DNA from: Thermohalobaculum sp963700775
GTDB taxonomy: Bacteria; Pseudomonadota; Alphaproteobacteria; Rhodobacterales; Rhodobacteraceae
NCBI GenBank assembly: GCA_963700775.1
Contig: CAVOYU010000006.1
Location: forward strand, 62,001-126,000
DNA: 64,000 nucleotides
Direction: 5' to 3'
Under the pieces are notes generated by a model that made no database searches, had not been told where the DNA came from, and saw only the letters and a list, made by a program, of their open reading frames with translations. Positions 19,002-25,838 of this stretch are shown here, piece after piece. A program made the translations under genes and the position numbers. Positions within the stretch are counted from its first letter, which is position 1. Each line of letters begins with the position of its first letter.

Positions 19002-20158
19002 AGATCACCCGCATCACCAGCCACGTGCTGCGCTACGCGCTGGGCGAGGAGCTCGGATACTCCCAGCAGTACTACGCCGCCCGCTCCGCCCATCTCGTGG
19101 AGGTCGAGACCGACCAGGGCGTCACTGGCTGGGGGGAGTGCTTCGGCCCGGGGCCCGTGGCGCTTGGCAACAAGGCCATCGTCGAGCAGGTGATCCAGCC
19201 CATGATCCTCTGCCGCGACCCGCTGGCACGCGAGGCGATCTGGCAGCACTGCTACAACATGCTGCGCGACCACGGGCAGAAGGGCATGCCGATCCAGGCG
19301 CTCTCGGGCGTCGACATCGCGCTCTGGGACATTGCGGGCAAGGTGGCCGGGCTACCGCTCTACCGCCTCCTCGGCGGGCCGACGCGGAGCCGCATCCCCG
19401 TCTACGGCTACGGCATGATGCTGCGGAAGATCCCCGACCTCGCCGGCGCCTTCCGCGAGGAGGCCGCCGCGATCCGCGAGATGGGCTTTGCCGCGACCAA
19501 GATGAAGGTGGGCCTCGGCTCCGCGAAGGACGTAAAGCTGGCCGAGGCCGTGCGCGAGGGGGTGGGCGAGGGCTTCCGCTTCGCCGTCGACGCCAACCAC
19601 TGCTATACCACCGCTGATGCGTTCTACGTCGGCCGGGCGCTGGACGAGCTCGGCGCCTACTGGTTCGAGGAGCCCGTCGCGCCCGAGGATCGCGCCGGCT
19701 ACGCCGAGTTGCGGGCGGGGCTGAAAACCACCATCGCCGGCGGCGAGGCCGAGTTCACCCGCTGGGGCTGGCGCGACCTTCTCGCCGCCCGCGCCGTCGG
19801 CCTCGCCCAGCCCGAGGTCTGCGGTCTCGGCGGGATCACCGAGTACCTCAAGGTCCTCGCCCTCTGCCACGCCCATTTCGTGCCGGTGATCAACCATGTC
19901 TGGGGCTCGGCCGTCGCGGTCGCGGCCAACATGCACCTGCTCGCCGCCATGCCCGACCTGCCGGGCGGGCTGCACCCCTGGGAGCCGATGCTGGAGTTCG
20001 ACACCACGCCCAACCGCTTCCGCGACGAGATGCTGGCCGAGCCGCTGGATATCCAGCGCCAGGTGCGCGAGAACGGCGGCGCGGTCGGCCTGCCGCGCGG
20101 GCCTGGGCTGGGCGTCGCGCCCGATCCCGGCTTCCTGAAGAAATACAAGATCGCCTGA
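18998..20158 (+). CDS. Mandelate racemase/muconate-lactonizing enzyme family protein
   Basis: A 386-residue enolase-superfamily enzyme. The barrel shows KMK with Lys168 and Lys170 after TKMKVGLG, metal ligands Asp198 (FAVDANHCYT), Glu224 (WFEEPVAPED) and Glu250 (IAGGEAEFTRWGW), and His300 in PVINHVWGSAVA. A Lys-x-Lys base on one face and a histidine on the other fits the mandelate-racemase subgroup, mostly acid-sugar dehydratases or racemases acting on alpha-hydroxy acids. It is embedded between hydrolase and D-2-hydroxyacid dehydrogenase, so a 2-hydroxy-acid intermediate is likely. Confidence 0.9.
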   Translation: MKITRITSHVLRYALGEELGYSQQYYAARSAHLVEVETDQGVTGWGECFGPGPVALGNKAIVEQVIQPMILCRDPLAREAIWQHCYNMLRDHGQKGMPIQALSGVDIALWDIAGKVAGLPLYRLLGGPTRSRIPVYGYGMMLRKIPDLAGAFREEAAAIREMGFAATKMKVGLGSAKDVKLAEAVREGVGEGFRFAVDANHCYTTADAFYVGRALDELGAYWFEEPVAPEDRAGYAELRAGLKTTIAGGEAEFTRWGWRDLLAARAVGLAQPEVCGLGGITEYLKVLALCHAHFVPVINHVWGSAVAVAANMHLLAAMPDLPGGLHPWEPMLEFDTTPNRFRDEMLAEPLDIQRQVRENGGAVGLPRGPGLGVAPDPGFLKKYKIA

Positions 20159-20172
20159 GGGAGAAACCGAGA

Positions 20173-21120
20173 ATGAAGATCGCCGTCCTCGACGACTACC
20201 AGAACGTCGCCCGCGACATGGCAGACTGGAGCCGGCTCCAGGCGACCCACGAGGTCACCTTTTTCCACGACATCTACGAGGGGCTGGAAGGCTTCGCCAA
20301 ACGCCTCGCCCCCTACGACATCGTCTGCGTGATGCGCGAGCGCAGCCCCTTCAAGGCCGACCTGATCGGGCGCCTGCCGAACCTGAAGCTGGTGGTCACC
20401 GCCGGCATGCGCAACGCGGCGATCGACCTCGAGGCCTGCAAGGCGCGCGGCATCCCGGTCGTCGGCACCGGCAATTCGGCCCAGGCGACGCCCGAGCTCG
20501 CCTGGGGCCTGATCATCGGCCTCGCCCGGCACATCCATACCGAGGACCAGCGCATGCGGGGCGGGTCGTGGATCACCACGCTCGGCACCGATCTCTACGG
20601 CAAAACCCTCGGCGTCCTCGGCCTCGGCCGGCTCGGCGCCAAGATGGCGCAGATCGCCCAGGCCTTCGACATGAAGGTCGTCGCCTGGAGCCACAACCTG
20701 ACAGCCGAGCGCGCCGCCGAGGCGGGGGCCGAGCGGGTCGAGAAGGACGATCTGTTCCGCCGCTCCGATTTCCTGACCATCCACTACAAACTCGGCGACC
20801 GCTCGCGCGATCTCGTGGGGGCGCGCGAACTCGGGCTGATGAAGCCCACGGCGTTCCTGATCAACACCTCCCGCGGCCCTATCGTCGACACCAGAGCCCT
20901 GATCGAGGCCCTGACGGCCGGACGCATCGCCGGTGCCGGCATCGATGTCTACGACGCCGAGCCGCTGGCCGCCGACCACCCGATCCGCAAGTGCCCGCGC
21001 ACGCTGCTCACCCCGCATCTCGGCTATGTGACCGACGGTTGTTACCGGAACTTCTACGAGCAGATCGTCGAGGACATCGAGGCCTGGCTCGGCGGCAATC
21101 CGGTCCGCGTGCTGGCATGA
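20173..21120 (+). CDS. D-2-hydroxyacid dehydrogenase
   Basis: A 315-residue NAD-dependent D-isomer-specific dehydrogenase interconverting a 2-oxo and a D-2-hydroxy acid. The nucleotide-binding motif is GVLGLGRLGAKM, and the catalytic Arg, Glu and His occur in NTSRGPIVDT, YDAEPLAADHP and LTPHLGYVTD. It lies 14 nt after the enolase-superfamily gene with a GGGAGAAA ribosome-binding site, and 33 nt before the CoA transferase. A second, more distant paralogue lies at 46180. Confidence 0.92.
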   Translation: MKIAVLDDYQNVARDMADWSRLQATHEVTFFHDIYEGLEGFAKRLAPYDIVCVMRERSPFKADLIGRLPNLKLVVTAGMRNAAIDLEACKARGIPVVGTGNSAQATPELAWGLIIGLARHIHTEDQRMRGGSWITTLGTDLYGKTLGVLGLGRLGAKMAQIAQAFDMKVVAWSHNLTAERAAEAGAERVEKDDLFRRSDFLTIHYKLGDRSRDLVGARELGLMKPTAFLINTSRGPIVDTRALIEALTAGRIAGAGIDVYDAEPLAADHPIRKCPRTLLTPHLGYVTDGCYRNFYEQIVEDIEAWLGGNPVRVLA

Positions 21121-21153
21121 GCCGGACGCGGGCGCACGGGGGAGGGCGCTGAG

Positions 21154-22326
21154 ATGCTCCCCCTGGAAGGCATCCGCGTCCTCGACCTCGCCACATTCAT
21201 CGCGGCGCCGCTCTCGGCCGCCATCCTCGGCGAATTCGGCGCCGAGGTGATCAAGATCGAGCATCCCGAGGGCGGTGACCCGATGCGCCGCTTCGGCACC
21301 GCCACCGAGGACCCCGACCGCACGCTCGCCTGGCTCTCCGAGGCGCGCAACAAGCACTCGGCCACGCTCGACCTGCGCAGCCCGGAAGGCGGGGCCATGC
21401 TGAAGGAGTTGGTCCGTCGCTCGGACGTGCTCGCCGAGAACTTCCGCCCCGGTACGCTGGAGAAATGGGGCCTCGGCCCGGACGTGCTGCTCGAGCTGAA
21501 CCCGGCGCTCGTCATCCTGCGCATCTCGGGCTACGGACAGACCGGCCCCTATCGCGACCGGCCAGGCTTCGCCCGCATCGCCCATGCGGTCGGCGGCCTC
21601 AGCCATCTCGCCGGCCTGCCGGACGGCCCGCCGGTGACGCCGGGCTCGACCTCGCTGGCCGACTACATCTCCGGCTGCTACGGCGCCATCGGCGTGCTCA
21701 TGGCGCTGCGCTCCGCCGAGCAGACGGGCAGGGGGCAGGTCATCGACGTCGCGCTCTTCGAGTCGATCTTCCGCGTCCTAGACGACACCGCGCCCGCCTA
21801 TGCGCGTACCGGCATCGTGCGGGGCCGCGAGGGGGTGATGACCCGCCAGGTCTGCCCCCACGGCCATTTCCCCTGTGCCGACGGCAAGTGGGTGGCCATC
21901 GCCTGCACCTCGGACAAGATCTGGGAGCGCATGGCGACCCGCGTCCTCGGCCGCCACGACCTCGCCGCCAGCCACCCGAAGACCGCCGACCGTCTCGCCG
22001 ACCGCGCGATGATCGACGGCGTCGTCGAGGCGTTCACCCGCCAGCACCCGATGGCTGACGTCGTCCGCCTCTGCACCGAGGGCGACGTGCCCTGCGGCCC
22101 AATCAACACCATCGCCGACATCTTCGCCGACCCGCACTTCGCCGCCCGCGGCACCATCGCCCGGATCGAGGACCCGGCTCTGGGCGAGATCGCCGTGCCC
22201 GACGTGCTGCCCCGCCTTTCCGGCACGCCCGGCCGGATCACCCATCTCGGCCCCGGCCTCGGCGACTGGAACGAGCGGGTGCGCGAGATCATCTCGGAAG
22301 ACTCGGAAATCAGGATCCAACGGTGA
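21154..22326 (+). CDS. CaiB/BaiF (family III) CoA transferase
   Basis: A 390-residue family III CoA transferase, moving CoA between carboxylic acids through an enzyme-bound aspartyl thioester. The family start LEGIRVLDLATFIAAPLSA, ENFRPGTLEKWGL, ISGYGQTGPYRDRPGF and the catalytic Asp170 in TSLADYISGCYGAIG are all present. It ends the five-gene operon and is followed by a GC-rich terminator hairpin about 160 nt downstream. The presence of a CoA transferase implies that the pathway product, or one intermediate, is a CoA thioester. Confidence 0.92.
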   Translation: MLPLEGIRVLDLATFIAAPLSAAILGEFGAEVIKIEHPEGGDPMRRFGTATEDPDRTLAWLSEARNKHSATLDLRSPEGGAMLKELVRRSDVLAENFRPGTLEKWGLGPDVLLELNPALVILRISGYGQTGPYRDRPGFARIAHAVGGLSHLAGLPDGPPVTPGSTSLADYISGCYGAIGVLMALRSAEQTGRGQVIDVALFESIFRVLDDTAPAYARTGIVRGREGVMTRQVCPHGHFPCADGKWVAIACTSDKIWERMATRVLGRHDLAASHPKTADRLADRAMIDGVVEAFTRQHPMADVVRLCTEGDVPCGPINTIADIFADPHFAARGTIARIEDPALGEIAVPDVLPRLSGTPGRITHLGPGLGDWNERVREIISEDSEIRIQR

Positions 22327-22487
22327 CCCATCCCGCGGCAAGACGCCACTATGACTTGCGCCTTTCTACTATAATTTGTTCGACCTGCCTCGCGCCTAAC
22401 AATATGCGGTTGACAGCATTCGGAGCCAATAGTACCTCTTCGCGCACAGGTGCTAGACGCGGAACTGCATCATCTGACGCCTACCAA

Positions 22488-22522
22488 GGGGGCCCGGCAT
22501 ATTGGTGGATGTGCCGGGCCCC
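22488..22522 (+). terminator. Hairpin terminator after the PrpF-CaiB operon
   Basis: Perfect 11-bp inverted repeat GGGGCCCGGCA / TGCCGGGCCCC with a 12-nt spacer, followed by TCGCTGTTTGT. The location downstream of the CoA transferase suits a Rho-independent terminator, although the T-run is broken. Confidence 0.65.
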
Positions 22523-22555
22523 TCGCTGTTTGTACACGCGATTTGATCGGAAAAG

Positions 22556-22625
22556 AGGGAAGCGTCAGGTGCTTAGACGCGGAAGTTCCAGCATCGTGCT
22601 CGTGAGAGCACCCCGACGCCTCCCT
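22556..22625 (-). repeat. 70-nt hairpin element, copy A
   Basis: A 70-nt sequence matching copy B (23045-23114) at 56 of 70 positions without gaps. Its ends AGGGA...TCCCT form a stem of about 14 bp around a GACGCGGAAG-containing centre. On the plus strand two stem positions are A-C mismatches; on the minus strand these become G-U wobbles, so the minus-strand RNA would pair fully. Confidence 0.65.
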
Positions 22626-23044
22626 CTCCGGTTCGCCAGGGGGCTCACCGGAAACCGGTTGGGCTCGCGCTGAAGCGTTCCGTCCCGGCAGATCTGCCAG
22701 TCCGAAAACCGGCTGATCCTCGCGCAACTCCACGCCCAGGGACGCGTCCTTGCGCAGCCGGAAGATTTCGGCGCAGCGGCAGCGCCCGCAACAAAAATCG
22801 GCCGGCCCGCGAGAGAATCCTGTGGATAGGTTGTGACTAAATTCGGGGATCGTCGCCGATTGCGATTTCAGGGCAACGGCATGCGCGGCCCCTCTGCAGG
22901 CTACGGATACGGAGCATCAAATCTATAAGTGGCAGGGGTTGAGCAAATCCTCCGGACGCGGAGACTTGCTGCCGATTTCGGTTCGGAACGCCGGACGGTC
23001 TGTTGCCCGGCGCTGTCCGCAACCTGTCCCCCAGGCAAAACAAA

Positions 23045-23114
23045 AGGGAGGCATCAGGTGCGCAGACGCGGAAGTCCTTGCATCGTGTCCCGAAGAACAC
23101 CCTGACGCCTCCCT
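23045..23114 (-). repeat. 70-nt hairpin element, copy B
   Basis: Second copy of the element at 22556-22625, same length and orientation. The outer stem pairs AGGGAGGC with GCCTCCCT and continues through TCAGG/CCTGA. An inner stem, GACGCG with CGTGTC, closes a loop of about 13 nt. Its single A-C stem mismatch is again a G-U pair when read from the minus strand. Copy B lies about 40 nt before the tandem array. Confidence 0.65.
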
Positions 23115-23156
23115 GACCGGACTGCCCTAGAGCCGCCCGATCTCCAGAACCGGCCG

Positions 23157-23610
23157 CCCGAAGACGGTCTGTCCCGGCTGGATCATCGTGCCCGAAGGCA
23201 CTGGGACCCCCGTGCCGGTTGGCCCGAAGGCCTACCGACCCGGTGGATCGGCTTGCCCGAAGGCTCCCCGACCCTGGACCGACTTGCCCGAAGGCCCGCC
23301 GACCCTTCGGAACAACATGCCCGAGGGCCTGTCATCCCCCGACCGCCGCGCCCGAAGGCGCGCCGTCCGGTTGGATCAGGTTACCCGAAGGCTCCCGACC
23401 CGCAGACCCGGCGACCCGAAGGTCTCCCGGTCCGGCGAACCAGTGCAACCCAAAGGTGCCCCGGCCCGCTGGATCAACTCCCCCGAAGGATTGCCGACCC
23501 TGTGGAGCAACCTGCCCGGAGGCGTGTTACCCCTGGCCGGGCGGCCCAAAGGTGCCCGACCACGGGATCCGTTCCGCCCGAAAGCATCCCGGTCCCCTGC
23601 GCCGCTCCGG
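23157..23610 (+). repeat. Fourteen-unit degenerate direct-repeat array, period about 32 nt
   Basis: The core CCCGAAGG (or a one- to two-base variant) starts at 23157, 23191, 23223, 23256, 23287, 23320, 23351, 23384, 23415, 23449, 23482, 23515, 23545 and 23577, that is, every 30-34 nt. Each core is commonly followed by CCGACCC and then GGATC before the next unit. Between cores the sequence is only loosely conserved, unlike CRISPR. The spacing is close to three DNA helical turns, which would put every core on the same face of the helix. It is not coding, because the period shifts frame. Confidence 0.75.
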
Positions 23611-23638
23611 GTCCGGAGACCCTTCGTTGCGCAGGACC

Positions 23639-23772
23639 GACTTTTTAGCTTAAGACCTTTTCATGCAACCGGAAAATTCGGGTGCAGGCATGAGCACATG
23701 TGGATAAACGGGGGTGGGTTCTGTGGACAATCCGGAACCGCTCAACGGGCTCAAGGCGATGCGCTATCCACA
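23639..23772. other. DnaA-box cluster next to an AT-rich block: candidate replication origin
   Basis: An AT-rich stretch (23639-23665, containing CTTTTTAGCTTAAGACC) is followed by TGTGGATAA at 23699-23707, an exact match to the DnaA box TTATCCACA on the minus strand. TGTGGACAA lies at 23722-23730 and CTATCCACA at 23764-23772, each one base off. A further CTATCCACA (as TGTGGATAG) lies at 22821-22829. AT-rich unwinding element plus clustered DnaA boxes in a gene-free stretch is the organisation of bacterial origins. No dnaA, parAB, repABC or hemE is present in the window, so this could equally be an origin of a secondary replicon or a DnaA-titrating site. Confidence 0.4.
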
Positions 23773-23887
23773 ACTTTCTTTGGTCGGCCGCCGTCAGGTG
23801 CCCGGGAGCGGTGCCGGAGCTACTTGGAGCCGGGTCGGCGTTCCGAATCGATTCGGCACCAAGGCGGTCAGGCGGCCGTGATGCAAC

Positions 23888-24602
23888 CTAGCTCTTGTCA
23901 CCACGTTCCCTCCACGCCCGATAGCGCGCTTTTGTGGCATCGCTCATCGGATAAAGCCCCGGCAGGCTGGCGCCACCCCGGATCTGATCCATGATCCATC
24001 CCTCGGCAAGTTCCTGCTCCGGTGCCTCGGCCAGCACGTGGTCGAGATAGGCGGCCGGGATGACCACCGCCCCGTCTCTGTCCGCGACCACGATGTCGTC
24101 CGGGAACACCGCCACACCGCCACAGCCGATCGGCTGCTGCCAGGCGACGAAGGTCAGCCCCGCCACCGAGGGCGCCGCCGCCGCGCCACGGGCAAACACC
24201 GGCAGATCGGTGCCCAGCACGCCTTCAAGGTCGCGCAGCACACCATCGGTCACCAGCGCCGCAACGCCCCGCTGCTTCATCCGCTGACAAAGAATGTCAC
24301 CGAAGAATTCCGGCGTCGACCACACCCATTGCATCGGCAACCGCGATGGAGCCATCCGGCATCGCCTCGATGGCGGCACGGGTTGAGGTCGGGGAGGACC
24401 ACGAGACCGGCGTCGCCACGTCTTCGCGCGCCGGTACGAAACGCAGCGTGAAGGCCGGGCCGGCCCGGCGGCTCTCGTTCGGGCGCAACGGCACCGTGCC
24501 CCGCATCCAGACGTTCCTCAACCCCTTCTTCAGCAGGACCGTTGTGATCGTGGCAGTGGTTATTCCCTGCAGCATCTCGAGCGCGCGGGCATCAAACGAC
24601 AT
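23888..24602 (-). pseudogene. RraA-like/4-hydroxy-4-methyl-2-oxoglutarate aldolase family gene with one frameshift
   Basis: Starts at 24602 (MSFDARALEMLQGITTATIT) with GGGAG upstream. The first half carries LRNVWMRGTVPLRP and AGPAFTLRFVP, ending VADAMGVVDAGI. One inserted base at about 24306 (GGAATTCTTC where GGAATCTTC is expected) then shifts the frame. The second half continues perfectly as FGDILCQRMKQRGVAALVTDGVLRD, IGCGGVAVFPDDIVVADRDG and DGAVVIPAAYLDHV, the substrate- and metal-binding region of the RraA family. Intact homologues are aldolases or decarboxylases of 2-oxo acids, or the RNase E inhibitor RraA. It diverges from the malonyl-CoA decarboxylase operon. A sequencing error and a genuine recent mutation cannot be distinguished here. 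Confidence 0.8.
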
Positions 24603-24763
24603 GGCATTGCTCCCAGAAAAGGCTGGGGGAGCAATGGCGCTGCCCCCGTTTCGTGTCAAGAAATCACGTCCTTGCGCTCCGTCGCAATTGATCGGCTTGA
24701 TGCTTCGGTTATGTTGCGCCGCAAGAGCGGTCCGCCTGTCATGCCGCTAGGAGCGAGATTGAA

Positions 24764-25834
24764 ATGGCCAAGTATCGGATCGCGGTCATCCCCGGCGACG
24801 GCATCGGCAACGAGGTGATGCCCGAGGGGCTGCGCGCGCTCGAGGCCGCCGGGGCGCTCACCGGGGCGGAATTCGAGTTCACCCGCTACGACTGGTCCTG
24901 CGAACGCTACAAGGCCACCGGCGCCATGATGCCGGAAAACGGCATCCAGCGCCTGCGCGACCACGACGCTATCTTCCTCGGCGCGGTCGGCTTCCCCGGC
25001 GTGCCCGACCACATCTCGCTCTGGGGGCTGCTCGTGCCGATCCGGCGCGAGTTCGACCAGTATGTGAACCTCCGCCCGGTGCGCCTCCTGCCCGGCATCA
25101 CCCCGCCGGTGCGCGACAAGAAGCCCGGCGACATCGACTTCTGGGTGGTGCGCGAGAACACCGAGGGCGAGTACAGCCAGGTCGGCGGCATGATGTTCGG
25201 CGGCACCGACCGCGAGTTCGTCACCCAGCAGGCGATCTTCACCCGCAAGGGCTGCGACCGGATCGTCCGCTATGCGTTCGAGCTCGCCAAGGCCAAGGGC
25301 AAGACCCGGGTCGACGGGGCGACCAAGTCGAACGGCATCTTCGTGTCGATGCCCTACTGGGACAAGCGCTTCAACGCGGTGGCGGCCGGGTATCCCGAGA
25401 TCGCCAACCAGCTGCACCACATCGACATCCTCTGCGCGCGCCTCGTCATGCAGCCCGAGCGCTTCCAGGTGATCGTGGCGACCAACCTCTTCGGCGACAT
25501 CCTCTCCGACCTCGGACCCGGCGTCACCGGCACCATCGCTGTCGCCCCCTCGGCCAACATCAACCCGGAGCGTGAGCACCCCTCGATGTTTGAACCGGTC
25601 CACGGCTCGGCCCCCGACATTGCTGGCATGAGTATCGCCAATCCGATCGGCCAGATCTGGTCGGCCTCCATGATGCTCGATCATCTTGGCGAGCCCGAGG
25701 CGGCCGAGGCCGTCGTCCGCGGCATCGAGCATGTGCTCTCTGCAGAGAATGCCCCGAAAACGCCCGACCTCGGCGGCTCGGCCCACACGTCTGATCTTGG
25801 CGGCGCCATCGCTGACGCCATTGCGCGCGGATAG
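24764..25834 (+). CDS. Tartrate/D-malate dehydrogenase-type oxidative decarboxylase
   Basis: A 356-residue member of the isocitrate/isopropylmalate dehydrogenase family, closest in motifs to tartrate dehydrogenase TtuC and D-malate dehydrogenase DmlA. Features are IAVIPGDGIGNEV, DHISLWGLLVPIRREFDQYVNLRPVR, VVRENTEGEYSQVGG (catalytic Tyr), GATKSNGIF (Lys), ATNLFGDILSDLGP (metal Asp) and FEPVHGSAPDIAG. It uses NAD and a divalent metal to oxidise and decarboxylate a 2-hydroxy diacid. AGGAG lies just upstream of the ATG. The malonyl-CoA decarboxylase gene begins 4 nt after its stop. Two paralogues lie at 55016 and 62770. Confidence 0.9.
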   Translation: MAKYRIAVIPGDGIGNEVMPEGLRALEAAGALTGAEFEFTRYDWSCERYKATGAMMPENGIQRLRDHDAIFLGAVGFPGVPDHISLWGLLVPIRREFDQYVNLRPVRLLPGITPPVRDKKPGDIDFWVVRENTEGEYSQVGGMMFGGTDREFVTQQAIFTRKGCDRIVRYAFELAKAKGKTRVDGATKSNGIFVSMPYWDKRFNAVAAGYPEIANQLHHIDILCARLVMQPERFQVIVATNLFGDILSDLGPGVTGTIAVAPSANINPEREHPSMFEPVHGSAPDIAGMSIANPIGQIWSASMMLDHLGEPEAAEAVVRGIEHVLSAENAPKTPDLGGSAHTSDLGGAIADAIARG

Positions 25835-25838
25835 GCCC

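Larger units (their letters stand above)
22327..23887. other. 1.56-kb gene-free region with structured repeats
   Basis: No credible protein gene occurs between the CoA transferase and the rraA-like gene. The interval holds, in order: a terminator hairpin (22488-22522), a 70-nt hairpin element in two copies (22556 and 23045) with a fragment resembling it near 22446-22484, an isolated DnaA-box-like 9-mer (22821-22829), a 14-unit degenerate array (23157 to about 23610), an AT-rich block and three clustered DnaA-box-like sites (23639-23772). Open frames across the array cannot be real because unit length varies out of phase with codons. Confidence 0.7.

Noticed and set aside
19699..21606. 635-codon open frame on the minus strand
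   Set aside because: Antisense to the enolase-superfamily, D-2-hydroxyacid dehydrogenase and CoA transferase genes, all with clear catalytic motifs. No ribosome-binding site or recognisable domain.
22401..22530. Small RNA gene with TTGACA promoter box at 22410 and terminator at 22488
   Set aside because: A TTGACA is present, but no reasonable -10 hexamer follows at 16-18 nt. The hairpin is better explained as the terminator of the preceding operon.
23157..23610. CRISPR array
   Set aside because: The repeats are short (8-nt core) and degenerate, without unique spacers of constant repeat boundaries, and no cas gene is present.
23188..23994. Protein with repeated PEG/PKA motifs across the 32-nt array
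   Set aside because: The spacing between units varies between 30 and 34 nt, so the repeat is not in phase with codons. The apparent peptide repeats arise only from occasional in-frame stretches.
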